A stretch of DNA of 36,795 nucleotides from an uncultured Prevotella sp. (GCA_934204655.1 CAKPZJ010000029.1:1-36795), one strand, 5' to 3'. Positions 25,792 through 35,363 are shown, numbered from the stretch's first letter. The notes: generated by a model not told the origin, from the sequence alone. Numbers and translations: made by a program.

Positions 25792-25876
25792 GGAAACGCT
25801 AAAGGCTGATCTCGGGCTTGCCAAAGATGGCCTCCAGCGTTTCCGGAGCCGTCATTAGAAACGTGGCGACCGATGG
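25792..25876. repeat. Degenerate copy 3 of the interspersed palindromic element
   Basis: GGAGCCGTCATTAG (25845-25858) flanked by CGTTTCC and GAAACGT reproduces the core of copies 1 and 2 with one change, here present once. GGAAACGCT (25792-25800) is the exact inverted repeat of AGCGTTTCC (25836-25844). The A/T-rich tract of the other copies is missing. The element sits in the gap between the small transcription unit and ileS. Confidence 0.4.
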
Positions 25877-26048
25877 CTGGCCAATAGGAGCTATGCGCTA
25901 AGGCAACAGAGGGAGTAGTGGCCCTGTTCGCGCACTTTCTGACAGATAGGGCAGCCACCATGGTGATCGGGGCTGCTACGGCGCAGAATGGGGCAGTGGT
26001 TGTAAAATACTTGTCACAGGCTGCGCAACGCATAAAAAACCTTTAGAA

Positions 26049-26080
26049 TTTGTCCATATCATCTAATTTATGTAACTTTG
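26049..26080 (+). promoter_or_regulatory. Promoter of ileS
   Basis: TTTG (26049-26052), 20 bases, TAACTTTG (26073-26080): an exact consensus match. The start is predicted near 26087, 35 bases before ATG 26122. Confidence 0.7.
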
Positions 26081-26121
26081 TCCGCATTAATAAAAATAGG
26101 TAATACATAAAAAATATAGAA

Positions 26122-29100
26122 ATGGCTAAAAAATTTGCCGAACACAATGGATTAAATCTTGTTGAGGTCAACAAGGATGTTTTGGCTGAGTGGAAAAAGA
26201 ATGATATTTTCCATAAGAGTATTGACGAGCGTGAGGGCGACCCCCAGTTTATTTTTTTCGAAGGCCCTCCTTCTGCCAATGGTCACCCTGGTATTCACCA
26301 CGTTTTAGCCCGTGCCATCAAGGATACCTTTAACCGTTATAAGACCATGCAGGGTTACCAGGTTCACCGCAAGGCTGGCTGGGATACCCACGGACTGCCC
26401 GTCGAGTTGGGTGTCGAGAAAGAGCTCGGCATTACTAAGAAGGATATAGACAACCGCGACTCTGATAAATATATTTCGACCGAGGACTACAACCACAAGT
26501 GCCGCGAGAACGTGATGAAGTTTACCCAGGAGTGGCGCGAACTTACTGAGGACATGGGCTACTTTGTAGACCTGGATCATCCTTATATCACCTACGATAA
26601 TAAGTATATCGAAACGCTGTGGTGGCTGCTCAAGCAACTGTACAACAAGGGTCTGCTCTACAAGGGTTACACCATACAGCCCTATAGTCCAGGCGCCGGT
26701 ACTGGTCTGTCGAGCCATGAGCTCAACCAGCCTGGTTGCTATCGCGACGTAAAGGACCTGACCGTGACGGCCCAGTTCCAGATAGAGGACCCCAAGGCCG
26801 AGTGGACCAAGTGGGGCAAGCCTTACTTCCTGGCCTGGACCACTACACCGTGGACACTGCCCTCTAACGTGGCGCTCTGTGTAGGCCCCAAGATAGACTA
26901 TGTGGTCATAGAGTCGTACAACCCTTACTCTGGCGAGCCCATGACGATGGTGATGGCCGAGAGCTTGATAACCTCGTATCTGAAGGCCGATCAGGAGTGC
27001 AAGGAGGGTGACCTGCCTGCCTTTGACAAGGACAAGAAGCTCTGCCCCTGGCGCATCATAGACCGCATGAAGGGCACCGAGCTGGAGGGGCTGCGCTATA
27101 AGCAACTTATGCCATGGGTTAAGCCCTGCGAGAAGGTGGGCGACCTGGCTCCTAAGTTTGTCAATGACTATGCCGAGGCTCATCCCGACAAGGTGTTTGC
27201 CAGCGCCGATGGGCGCGACCACTTCGTAGAGATGGCCGACCAGGCTTTCCGCGTCATCTTAGGCGACTATGTTACCACAGACGATGGTACGGGTATCGTA
27301 CACATAGCTCCCACCTTTGGTGCCGATGATGCCAAGGTGGCCAAGGATGCCAATATTCCCGCCCTATACCTTATTAATAAGAAGGGTGAGACCCGTCCGA
27401 TGGTAGACCTGCAGGGCAAGTTCTATGTGGTAGACGAACTGGATGCCAACTTCGTAGACCGCTGTGTCAACGTGGCTCTCTACAGTCACCATGCAGGCGA
27501 CTATGTGAAAAATGCCTATGACCCACGGTTTAATGTCAATGGCGTATGGGACAAGAAAGCCTCGGAGAAGGCAGAAGACCTGAACGTCATCATCTGCATG
27601 GAGCTGAAGCAGGAGGGACTGGCCTATAAGACCGAGAAGCACGTACACAACTATCCCCACTGCTGGCGTACCGACAAGCCCATCCTCTACTATCCGCTTG
27701 ACTCATGGTTTATCAAGGACACTGCAGCCAAGGAGCGTATGGTAGAGCTCAACAAGACCATTAACTGGCAGCCCGAGTCTACGGGAACAGGCCGTTTTGG
27801 CAATTGGTTGGAGAACCTGAACGACTGGAACCTCTCGCGCTCGCGCTTCTGGGGTACACCGCTGCCCATCTGGCGTGACGAGAACCGCAATGAGAAGTGC
27901 ATCGGCAGTATAGAGGAGCTGTACAACGAGATAGAGCGTTCGGTGGCTGCCGGCGTTATGCAGAGCAATCCGCTGAAGGACAAAGGATTTGTTCCAGGCG
28001 ACTACTCGCAGGCCAACTACGACCGCATAGACCTGCATCGTCCCTATGTAGACAATATCGTGCTGGTTAACGACGAGGGCAAGCCCATGCACCGCGAGAG
28101 CGACCTCATCGATGTGTGGTTCGACAGCGGCTCTATGCCTTATGCCCAGCTGCACTATCCCTTCGAGGGAGCTATGGCACGTGGTACCGAGGCCGACCGA
28201 CAGGCTATGATACACTCGCAGTACGAGGGAACACCCATACCGCCCGCCTTCTTCCCCGCCGACTTTATCAACGAGGGCGTGGACCAGACACGTGGCTGGT
28301 TCTTCACCCTGCATGCTATCGCCACGATGATATTTGACAGCGTAGCTTTCAAGAACGTCATCTCGTCGGGTCTGGTGCTCGATGCCAAGGGCAACAAGAT
28401 GAGTAAGCATGTGGGCAATGTGACCAACCCGTTTGAGATGTTGGAGAAATACGGAGCCGACCCTGTTCGCTTCTACATGATGACCAACAGCGAGCCCTGG
28501 GACAACCTCAAATTTGACCCAGAGGGTGTAGATGAGGTTCGCCGCAAGTTCTTCGGAACGCTGTACAATACCTATAGCTTCTTCGCGCTGTACGCCAACG
28601 TAGACGGATTTGACCCCGAGACCATGATGGGCGAGGGTAGTCTGGCAGAGCGCCCCGAGATAGATAGGTGGATAATCTCTAAGGTCAACACGCTCGTCCT
28701 GAATGTTCAGAAGCAGCTGGATGGCTACGACCCCACACGCGCCGGCCGTCTGATAGACAACTTTGTAAACGACGACCTGAGCAACTGGTTCGTGCGGCTT
28801 AACCGCAAGCGTTTCTGGGGTAAGGATATGGATGCCGATAAGCTCCACGCTTACCAGACGCTTTACACCTGTCTGATGACGGTAGCTAAGTTGCTCGCCC
28901 CGTTTGCCCCCTTCTATGCTGACAGGCTCTACCACGACCTGGGAGGCAAACTGGTGAGCGTACATCTGGAAAAGTTCCCCGTAGCCGATGCTGCTGCCAT
29001 AGACAAGGAGTTGGAGGCCCGTATGGACATAGCCCAGAAGATTACCTCGATGACCCTGGCCCTGCGCCGTAAGGTCAATATCAAGGTGCGTCAGCCTCTG

Positions 29101-29739
29101 GCCCAACTGATGATACCGGCTGTGGATGACAAGCAGCGCGAGCACATCAACGCCGTTAAAGACTTGGTTCGTAATGAGGTGAATGTCAAGGCCATCAATT
29201 TTGTTGAGAACTCAGACTTCCTGGTAAAGAAGGTGAAGTGCAACTTCCGCGTGATGGGTAAGAAGTTTGGCAAACTGATGAAGAGTGTTGCTGCCCACAT
29301 GGATGGTCTGACCCAGGAAGAGATAAGCCAGTTAGAGAGTCAGGGAAGCCTCGCGTTCGACATTGAGGGACAGCCTGTAACCGTAGAGGCTGCTGACGTG
29401 GAGATAATCAGTGAGGACATACCCGGATGGCTGGTTTCTAACGATGGCAACCTGACCGTGGCCTTGGAGGTGGAACTGACCGACGAGCTGCGCAACGAGG
29501 GTATGGCCCGCGAGCTTATCAACCGCATACAGAACATGCGCAAGGATGGCGGACTGGAAATAACCGACCGTATAAAGGTAACCGTGGCTCCTAACGAGAA
29601 GACCGATGCTGCTATCGCTGCCTTTGGCGACTATGTCAAGGCCCAGGTGCTGGCCGATACCATCACCGTGGCTCCCAATGACGGTGCCGAGGTAGACTTT
29701 GACGACTTTAAGGTTTGTATCAAGATAGAGAAAAGTTAA
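26122..29739 (+). CDS. ileS: Isoleucyl-tRNA synthetase
   Basis: Class I synthetase charging tRNA-Ile, 1205 aa. The HIGH motif is HPGIH (55-59, in GPPSANGHPGIHH). The editing domain spans about 190-420, and WFDSGSMPYAQLHYP precedes the catalytic loop GNKMSKHVGN with Lys759-Lys762 (KMSKH rather than KMSKS). The length and the C-terminal domain ending in KVCIKIEKS match the longer eukaryote-like type of IleRS found in Bacteroidetes, a type often reported as less sensitive to mupirocin (known of the family, not shown here). It is the first gene of a housekeeping and envelope operon and has its own promoter. Confidence 0.97.
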   Translation: MAKKFAEHNGLNLVEVNKDVLAEWKKNDIFHKSIDEREGDPQFIFFEGPPSANGHPGIHHVLARAIKDTFNRYKTMQGYQVHRKAGWDTHGLPVELGVEKELGITKKDIDNRDSDKYISTEDYNHKCRENVMKFTQEWRELTEDMGYFVDLDHPYITYDNKYIETLWWLLKQLYNKGLLYKGYTIQPYSPGAGTGLSSHELNQPGCYRDVKDLTVTAQFQIEDPKAEWTKWGKPYFLAWTTTPWTLPSNVALCVGPKIDYVVIESYNPYSGEPMTMVMAESLITSYLKADQECKEGDLPAFDKDKKLCPWRIIDRMKGTELEGLRYKQLMPWVKPCEKVGDLAPKFVNDYAEAHPDKVFASADGRDHFVEMADQAFRVILGDYVTTDDGTGIVHIAPTFGADDAKVAKDANIPALYLINKKGETRPMVDLQGKFYVVDELDANFVDRCVNVALYSHHAGDYVKNAYDPRFNVNGVWDKKASEKAEDLNVIICMELKQEGLAYKTEKHVHNYPHCWRTDKPILYYPLDSWFIKDTAAKERMVELNKTINWQPESTGTGRFGNWLENLNDWNLSRSRFWGTPLPIWRDENRNEKCIGSIEELYNEIERSVAAGVMQSNPLKDKGFVPGDYSQANYDRIDLHRPYVDNIVLVNDEGKPMHRESDLIDVWFDSGSMPYAQLHYPFEGAMARGTEADRQAMIHSQYEGTPIPPAFFPADFINEGVDQTRGWFFTLHAIATMIFDSVAFKNVISSGLVLDAKGNKMSKHVGNVTNPFEMLEKYGADPVRFYMMTNSEPWDNLKFDPEGVDEVRRKFFGTLYNTYSFFALYANVDGFDPETMMGEGSLAERPEIDRWIISKVNTLVLNVQKQLDGYDPTRAGRLIDNFVNDDLSNWFVRLNRKRFWGKDMDADKLHAYQTLYTCLMTVAKLLAPFAPFYADRLYHDLGGKLVSVHLEKFPVADAAAIDKELEARMDIAQKITSMTLALRRKVNIKVRQPLAQLMIPAVDDKQREHINAVKDLVRNEVNVKAINFVENSDFLVKKVKCNFRVMGKKFGKLMKSVAAHMDGLTQEEISQLESQGSLAFDIEGQPVTVEAADVEIISEDIPGWLVSNDGNLTVALEVELTDELRNEGMARELINRIQNMRKDGGLEITDRIKVTVAPNEKTDAAIAAFGDYVKAQVLADTITVAPNDGAEVDFDDFKVCIKIEKS

Positions 29740-29750
29740 TAACATCAGAA

Positions 29751-29785
29751 CCGTCTGCCGTCTTAGTGATTAATTCGGCAGACGG
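29751..29785 (+). other. Perfect stem-loop between ileS and the DksA-like gene
   Basis: CCGTCTGCCG (29751-29760) and CGGCAGACGG (29776-29785) form a 10-bp stem with a 15-base loop. There is no T tract after it, so it is more likely an mRNA processing or stability element, or a partial terminator, than a full terminator. Confidence 0.5.
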
Positions 29786-29804
29786 AACCTAAATGCTAAG
29801 TCAC

Positions 29805-30185
29805 ATGGAAATAAAGACACGTTACAGCGATGAGGAGCTGGAAGAGTTCCGCGCTATTATTAATGACAAGTTGGCCATTGCCCGCGACAGCTATACCAAG
29901 ATGATGCGGCGGCTGATGAACCAGGATACTAACGATGTCGACGACACATCTCCCACTTACAAGGCATTGGAGGAGGGGAGCCTCACCCAGTCTAAGGAGG
30001 AACTGGTAAGCATGGCTGCACGCCAGCAGAAGTTCATACAGGGGCTCGAAGCTGCCCTGGTAAGGATTAGCAACAAGACGTATGGCATAGACCGTATGAC
30101 GGGCGAGCTCATCTCTAAGGAAAGACTCCGTGCTGTTCCGCATGCCACGCTGAGTGTGGCATCTAAAAACGCACGCAAACACTAA
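29805..30185 (+). CDS. DksA/TraR-family protein without cysteines
   Basis: Small protein of 126 aa of the DksA/TraR group, which binds RNA polymerase through its secondary channel. It has a coiled-coil N-terminal half (RYSDEELEEFRAIINDKL to about residue 75) and the family C-terminus TYGIDRMTGELISKERLRAVPHATLS. In Bacteroidetes members I recall, this reads YGICR; here the Cys is Asp, and the protein has no Cys at all, so no zinc finger can form. ATG 29805 (MEIKTRYS) is preferred over ATG 29793, since homologues start just before KTRYSD. It lies between ileS and lspA, as in other members of the phylum. Confidence 0.88.
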   Translation: MEIKTRYSDEELEEFRAIINDKLAIARDSYTKMMRRLMNQDTNDVDDTSPTYKALEEGSLTQSKEELVSMAARQQKFIQGLEAALVRISNKTYGIDRMTGELISKERLRAVPHATLSVASKNARKH

Positions 30186-30186
30186 A

Positions 30187-30861
30187 ATGAATAAATTCGG
30201 AAAGATACTGACCAACGGGCGGCTGGCGGTAGTACTCATCGTAGTCCTGCTCATCATAGACCAGGTTATCAAGATACTCGTCAAGACCCACATGTGCCTG
30301 GGCGAGGCCATACATGTAACTGACTGGTTCTACATAGACTTCGTAGAAAACTCGGGCATGGCTTATGGCATGACCTTTATCAACAAGTTTGTGCTGAGCG
30401 TGCTGCGTATCGTGGCCGTGATAGTCATAGGCTGGTACATACACAGGCAGGTAAAGCTACGGGCCCGCACCCGCTATATAGTATTACTTTCGATGGTCAT
30501 GGCTGGTGCCGCAGGCAACATCCTTGACTCGATGTTCTATGGGCTGACGTTCGATGCGTCTACACCATTCGAGGTTTCATCGGTAGTGCCCTTTGGTACA
30601 GGCTACGCGGGTTTCCTGATGGGTAAGGTGGTAGACATGTTCTACTTCCCACTTATCGTTACCACGTGGCCCAGTTGGGTTCCGGTGGTGGGAGGCAGCG
30701 AGTTCATCTTCTTCTCGCCCGTATTCAACTTTGCCGATGCCTGTATCAGCGTAGGCGTGGTTATGCTGCTCATACTGTGCCGCAAGGAACTGGAGAACCT
30801 GTCGGTTTTTACCCCGCGGCGCAATAAGGACGACGAGAAGACTAATGAGGGGCAATCGTAA
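30187..30861 (+). CDS. lspA: Lipoprotein signal peptidase (prolipoprotein signal peptidase II)
   Basis: Aspartyl membrane protease that removes signal peptides from diacylglyceryl-modified prolipoproteins, 224 aa, four transmembrane helices. Catalytic aspartates are Asp114 in AGAAGNILDSMFYG and Asp184 in FNFADACIS; VENSGMAYGM is the conserved periplasmic motif. The 70 residues between the two aspartates are much longer than in proteobacterial LspA and form the extended loop typical of Bacteroidetes. ATG 30187 lies one base after the previous stop; an upstream in-frame ATG lies inside the DksA-like gene. The next gene encodes a lipoprotein, a direct substrate of this enzyme. Confidence 0.95.
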   Translation: MNKFGKILTNGRLAVVLIVVLLIIDQVIKILVKTHMCLGEAIHVTDWFYIDFVENSGMAYGMTFINKFVLSVLRIVAVIVIGWYIHRQVKLRARTRYIVLLSMVMAGAAGNILDSMFYGLTFDASTPFEVSSVVPFGTGYAGFLMGKVVDMFYFPLIVTTWPSWVPVVGGSEFIFFSPVFNFADACISVGVVMLLILCRKELENLSVFTPRRNKDDEKTNEGQS

Positions 30862-30862
30862 G

Positions 30863-31801
30863 ATGACAGGAAAGTTACAATTGTGGATGCTCGGGCTGGT
30901 ACTGGCCTTGCTGGCTGTAGGGTGCAAGCCTTCGCTCCCGTCTGGCATCATCTCGCGTGGGCAGATGGAGGACATACTCTATGACTACCACATCTCGCAG
31001 AGCATGGCCAGTCAGGTGGCCGACCAGGGTGTGAGCCAGCGCGTGTACGAAGATGCCGTACTGCAGAAGTATGGGGTCAGCAAGGATGAGTTTGACAGCT
31101 CGCTGGCCTATTACATGCGCCATACCGAGGAACTGGAAAAACTGTACGAGAATGTAGAGACCCGGCTGAAGAACGAGGCCCAGGCCTTGGGCTCTTCGGC
31201 TGCCGATGCCGGTCAGTTTGGCTCTATGGGTGTACAGGGCGACACGGCCAACGTGTGGAGCGAAGCCCGCTCCTTAGTACTGCTGCCTCAGGCTCCGTTT
31301 AACCAGTACAGCTTTGTCATCAGGACCGATACGGCCTTTCATGCCGGCGATGCCCTCATGCTGAGTTTCGACTGCAACTTTATCTACCAGGACGGCACGC
31401 GCAATGCCTGTGTCTTCATGGCTGTACGTCTGGGCAACGACAGCATAGTGTCCAACTTTGTCCAGCTGTCCATGCCGGGCCATCAGAACCTGCGCGTACA
31501 GGATTTTGACCGCAAGGGTATCAAGGAGATACGCGGCTACATCGTGCTGAGCAAGAGCCAGAGCGAACTGGAGTCGCAGACCACGCTGCAGCTGATGTTT
31601 GTCAACAATATCCAGTTGATACGTACGCACAATACCGACAAGCCTACTACTCCGGGTGCTACGGTAGATACCATGCAGACGGCCCCTGCAGCGGCTGATA
31701 CGAATAAGACCATCGCGCTGCCCCCACAGGGAGAGCGACTGAGGCTGATGAAACCCAGGGGACCGCTAAAGCCCGACCCTGGAAAGATAAAAGTAAACTG
31801 A
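30863..31801 (+). CDS. DUF4296 lipoprotein
   Basis: Predicted lipoprotein of 312 aa. The signal MTGKLQLWMLGLVLALLAVG ends in a lipobox with the acylated Cys at about residue 21. The N-terminal domain IISRGQMEDILYDYHISQSM and the helical KYGVSKDEFDSSLAYYMRH segment are the DUF4296 pattern. A long beta-rich C-terminal region (about 125-260) and a Pro/Thr-rich tail follow. Function is unknown. ATG 30863 is chosen because it begins the signal peptide two bases after the lspA stop; ATG 30845 would overlap lspA by 17 bases. Its place beside lspA is conserved in the phylum. Confidence 0.85.
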   Translation: MTGKLQLWMLGLVLALLAVGCKPSLPSGIISRGQMEDILYDYHISQSMASQVADQGVSQRVYEDAVLQKYGVSKDEFDSSLAYYMRHTEELEKLYENVETRLKNEAQALGSSAADAGQFGSMGVQGDTANVWSEARSLVLLPQAPFNQYSFVIRTDTAFHAGDALMLSFDCNFIYQDGTRNACVFMAVRLGNDSIVSNFVQLSMPGHQNLRVQDFDRKGIKEIRGYIVLSKSQSELESQTTLQLMFVNNIQLIRTHNTDKPTTPGATVDTMQTAPAAADTNKTIALPPQGERLRLMKPRGPLKPDPGKIKVN

Positions 31802-31827
31802 TATAAATATAAATAAGGAGACATAAT

Positions 31828-32676
31828 ATGTTAAGTGTACACGAACTGATAGACAGGCTTATCGACCTGTCTTTTGCTGAGGATATTGGCGACGGCGACC
31901 ATACCACCCTCTGTTGTATTCCTGCCGATGCCATGGGCAAGTCGCATCTGCTCATTAAGGAAGACGGTATCCTGGCTGGTGTAGAGATAGCCAAGATGGT
32001 GTTCCACCGCTTTGACCCGACGATGCAGGTCGAGGTGCTCATCCACGATGGGGCTAAGGTAAGTAAGGGCGACATCGCCATGGTGGTTACCGGCAAGGTT
32101 CAGTCGCTCCTGCAGACCGAGCGCCTCATGCTCAACATCATGCAGCGTATGAGCGGTATAGCTACCATGACCCACAGGTATGTGGAGCGCATAGCGGGTA
32201 CCGGGGCTCATGTGCTGGACACCCGTAAGACTACGCCGGGCATGCGTATGCTCGAGAAGCAGGCCGTAAAGATAGGCGGAGGCGTTAACCACCGTATAGG
32301 GCTCTTTGACATGATACTGCTCAAGGACAACCATGTCGACTTTGCCGGCGGTATAGCCAATGCCATCAACCGCTGTCATGAGTATCTCCAGAAGAAGAAC
32401 CTTAACCTGAAGATAGAAATCGAGGTTCGCAACTTCGACGAACTCCAGCAGGTGCTCGACTGCGGTGGGGTAGACCGTATCATGCTCGACAACTTCAGTG
32501 TGCCCGATACTAAGAAGGCCGTAGATATTATAGGCCATCGCTATGAGGTAGAGTCGAGTGGCAACATCACCATAGATACCATACGCGACTATGCCGAGCA
32601 GGGTGTCGACTATATCTCTGTCGGTGCGCTTACCCACTCGGTCAAGGGGCTTGACATGAGTTTTAAGGCTTGCTGA
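31828..32676 (+). CDS. nadC: Nicotinate-nucleotide pyrophosphorylase (carboxylating)
   Basis: Quinolinate phosphoribosyltransferase of 282 aa: quinolinate plus PRPP to nicotinate mononucleotide, CO2 and diphosphate, in de novo NAD synthesis. FAEDIGDGDHTT (about 16-27) opens the family pattern. ERLMLNIMQRMSGIATMT, VLDTRKTTPGMRMLEKQAVK and GGGVNHRIGLFDMILLKDNH form the active site, and EIEVRNFDE, DRIMLDNFS, and SSGNITIDTI with YISVGALTHS follow in the barrel. Normal length. No nadA or nadB is in the window. It starts 26 bases after the DUF4296 gene and is two bases before the dipeptidase gene. Confidence 0.96.
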   Translation: MLSVHELIDRLIDLSFAEDIGDGDHTTLCCIPADAMGKSHLLIKEDGILAGVEIAKMVFHRFDPTMQVEVLIHDGAKVSKGDIAMVVTGKVQSLLQTERLMLNIMQRMSGIATMTHRYVERIAGTGAHVLDTRKTTPGMRMLEKQAVKIGGGVNHRIGLFDMILLKDNHVDFAGGIANAINRCHEYLQKKNLNLKIEIEVRNFDELQQVLDCGGVDRIMLDNFSVPDTKKAVDIIGHRYEVESSGNITIDTIRDYAEQGVDYISVGALTHSVKGLDMSFKAC

Positions 32677-32677
32677 T

Positions 32678-34324
32678 ATGATGAAGACACGTACTTTACT
32701 CACGGCGGCCCTGCTCACTGTGGCAGCCTATGCCTCGGCCTGTACTAATTTTATCGTAGCCCGCGGGGCTTCGGCCGACGGGTCGGTTATCTGTACCTAC
32801 AATGCCGATGACTACGGCATGTTTATGGGTCTGGCCCACTATCCGGCCGGAATACATGCCAAGGGCGAGATGCGCAAGATATACGACTGGGATACTAACG
32901 AGTATCACGGCGAGATACCCGAGGCACCGGTAACCTATAACGTTATCGGCAATATCAATGAGTACCAGGTTACCATCGGCGAGACCACTTATGGCGGACG
33001 CGAGGAGATGATAGACCCCAAGGGCATCATGGACTATGGCAGCCTGATATATGTAGCCCTGCAGCGGTCGCGTACGGCGCGCGAGGCTATCGGTGTTATG
33101 ACCTCGCTGGCCGAGACTTACGGCTATAACAGCAGTGGCGAGACGTTTACCATCTGTGATGCCCGCGAGGCCTGGATTATGGAGATGATGGGCAAGGGGC
33201 CCGGTTCTAAGGGCGTGGTATGGGTGGCCCTGCGCATACCCGATAATGCCATCTGTGCCCATGCCAACCAGAGCCGTATCGGCAAGTTTGACATGAAGGA
33301 CCGCAAGAATGTGCTCTACGCCAAGGATGTTGTCAAGTTTGCCCGTTCCAAGGGCTGGTACACCGGGCGCGATGCCGACTTCTCCTGGAAAGCCACCTAT
33401 GCAGCTCCCGATTTTGGCGGGCGCCGTTTCTGCGATGCCCGTGTGTGGAGTTTCTTCCGCCATTTTGACAAGGGCTTCGACCGCTATCTGCCCTGGGCTC
33501 TTGGCAAGGACCCTAAGGCCGAGGATATGCCGCTGTGGATAGTGCCCGACCATAAGGTGAGTGTCCAGGAGGTTCAGGCCTGTATGCGCGACCACTATGA
33601 GGGCACTCCCCTGGCCACCGATACGCTCGATATGGGCGGCGGTATCTGGCAGATGCCTTATCGGCCTACGCCACTGTCCTATACGGTCAACGGCAAGAAG
33701 TACTTTAACGAGCGGCCCACCAGCACCCAGCAGACCTCGTTCAGCTATGTCAGCCAGATGCGCTCATGGCTTCCACGCGAGATAGGTGGCCTGTTCTGGT
33801 TTGGCAACGACGATGGCAACATGGTGGCCTATACGCCTATATATTGTGGCAATACGGTTCAGCCCGAGTGTTACAACACGCCGGGGGCCGACGCGGTAAC
33901 CTTCTCGGATAAGAACGCTTTCTGGGTGTGCAACTGGGTAAGCAACATGGTCTATCCCCGCTACAGCCAGATGTTCCCCACGCTGAAGGAGACGCGCGAC
34001 AGTCTGGAGCGTAGCTACTTTGCCCTGCAGAAAGGGGTCGAGGACCACGCGCTGAGCCTGTATCAGACCGATAAGGCCCGGGCACTGAGCTACCTCAACG
34101 ACTACAGCAACCAGAAAGCCCAGCAGATGCTGAGTGCCTGGAAAGACCTGGCCGTATTCCTCATCGTGAAATATAACGATATGGTGGTCAAACCTACCAA
34201 GGGGCGTGCCTTCCTGCGTACCAAGACCGGACTGGGTGCCCGCGTCAAGCGCGAAGGCTTCCCGGCTAAGTATGCCGAGCGACTCGTCAAGGAGACTGGC
34301 GATAAGTTTAGCTCGCCCGAATAA
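32678..34324 (+). CDS. Exported C69-family dipeptidase
   Basis: N-terminal nucleophile peptidase of 548 aa. After the signal peptide (MMKTRTLLTAALLTVAAYAS, cleavage after Ala21) the mature protein would start with Cys22 in ACTNFIVARGASADGSVICT, the catalytic nucleophile of C69 dipeptidases. Conserved stretches include GNINEYQVTIGETTYGGRE, the SGETFTICDAREAWIMEMM block and HANQSRIGKF. It probably cleaves dipeptides in the periplasm, in line with the peptide-based metabolism common in Prevotella-like bacteria (inference). It is the last gene of the operon and ends at a shared bidirectional terminator. Confidence 0.92.
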   Translation: MMKTRTLLTAALLTVAAYASACTNFIVARGASADGSVICTYNADDYGMFMGLAHYPAGIHAKGEMRKIYDWDTNEYHGEIPEAPVTYNVIGNINEYQVTIGETTYGGREEMIDPKGIMDYGSLIYVALQRSRTAREAIGVMTSLAETYGYNSSGETFTICDAREAWIMEMMGKGPGSKGVVWVALRIPDNAICAHANQSRIGKFDMKDRKNVLYAKDVVKFARSKGWYTGRDADFSWKATYAAPDFGGRRFCDARVWSFFRHFDKGFDRYLPWALGKDPKAEDMPLWIVPDHKVSVQEVQACMRDHYEGTPLATDTLDMGGGIWQMPYRPTPLSYTVNGKKYFNERPTSTQQTSFSYVSQMRSWLPREIGGLFWFGNDDGNMVAYTPIYCGNTVQPECYNTPGADAVTFSDKNAFWVCNWVSNMVYPRYSQMFPTLKETRDSLERSYFALQKGVEDHALSLYQTDKARALSYLNDYSNQKAQQMLSAWKDLAVFLIVKYNDMVVKPTKGRAFLRTKTGLGARVKREGFPAKYAERLVKETGDKFSSPE

Positions 34325-34357
34325 CTCATAGACCGTTAATGATATAGATAAAGACCG

Positions 34358-34403
34358 AAAAAAAATCCCTGTGGCAATATTGTACCGCAGGGATTTTTTT
34401 TTT
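34358..34403. terminator. Bidirectional terminator between convergent genes
   Basis: AATCCCTG and CAGGGATT flank a loop, with eight or nine A residues on the left and ten T residues on the right. It works in both directions, for the dipeptidase operon and the HU-like gene. Confidence 0.9.
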
Positions 34404-34429
34404 GTATCATTGTCCGTCGGGGACGGGAA

Positions 34430-34852
34430 TTACTCCTTGTCCTGCTTGACTGTGCCGCCCGTATATACAGGGGCCTCGGCCACGTGTACGTCCGTAAGTC
34501 GCGATGAGCGCATGGCTCCCGTGCTGCGGCATCCTACGCGTACTGAGGCTATGTTCTCCTTGACGTTGAAGGCGGCAATGGAGTCGGCTGGCTTGGTCTT
34601 GAGCGATGGGTAGAAGATGCCTAAGTCGGGTATCTTGACACTCTTGCCGTCGAGTATCAGCTCGCGTATGCAGCTCACCATGTCGGTCAGTATGCCCTGT
34701 ATCTGTCCCTTTGAGAACCCGCAGTTGTGCGATGCCATGTGGGCCGAGAGGTCTTCGAGTTCCAAGGTCTGCGAGTGGGTGGCGCGGGCGTACCATTTGC
34801 CCGGGTAGTGCGAGTTAGAGCGGTTGTCCTGGTAAAGTTTGTAGTTAATCAT
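34430..34852 (-). CDS. HU-family DNA-binding protein (HU-HIG type)
   Basis: Nucleoid-type DNA-binding protein of 140 aa. MINYKLYQDNRSNSHYPGKW and YARATHSQTLELEDLSAHMA match the Bacteroidetes HU-HIG family (HU, DNA-binding domain with Ig-like extension): a helical N-terminal dimerisation part, then ILDGKSVKIPDLGIFYPSLK for the beta-arm. A hydrophilic tail (about 120-140) follows. The ribosome-binding site AAAGGAG (34868-34862) lies nine bases before ATG, a stronger site than most genes here have. These proteins are often found alone; the DNA targets are unknown. Confidence 0.9.
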   Translation of the reverse strand: MINYKLYQDNRSNSHYPGKWYARATHSQTLELEDLSAHMASHNCGFSKGQIQGILTDMVSCIRELILDGKSVKIPDLGIFYPSLKTKPADSIAAFNVKENIASVRVGCRSTGAMRSSRLTDVHVAEAPVYTGGTVKQDKE

Positions 34853-35363
34853 AGTGTGTTTCTCCTTTCATTTGTTTTTTTGATGGGGCTCCGTCATCTT
34901 GTAACAGGGCCTCTGGGTGATTAATAAGATTTTGTAAAAAAAGTACACGGGCCGATAAGCCAGATGTAACGTGGAGAATGGCTTTCGGACGGACGTGTTG
35001 CCCCCTTTTAATCTGCGTGGGGGCGTCTGGGTGAGAATACCCTCGCGGGCGGAGGCTGGATGTGTTTTTCAGGATACTGTAGATATAGTGTTGTGGAAAT
35101 TGATGTTTTCCCCGTTATCTTCCCTGGGGCTAAGGTGGGGGTATCTCGCGCGTACCTTAATATATATCTGTATGGGCTTGCTGTATGATATGTGTCATAT
35201 GGTTACTGTGGTTGGTTCTGTTAAAAATATTCTACTTAAATATAGTTAATCTTTTTGGAAAATCAAATGGTTTGTGTCAATTATTTTTCACTTTTTTGGA
35301 ATGTTTTTTCAAGACCCTCGAGTAGTTAAATAGTGTTAACGGCGGAAAATAGTGCGCAAATTA
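34853..35363. other. Long intergenic region without a supported gene
   Basis: Contains the HU ribosome site (34862-34868), a GCCCCC...GGGGGC hairpin at about 35000-35028, and TACCTTAATATATAT at 35153-35167 preceded by CGCGCG. The right half becomes very AT-rich towards the promoter at 35364. A 92-codon frame at 34971-35249 has no start context or protein-like pattern and is not called. Confidence 0.5.

Noticed and set aside
34971..35249. 92-codon plus-strand frame in the gap after the HU-like gene
   Set aside because: No ribosome site or promoter, it starts over a hairpin, and its composition is not protein-like.
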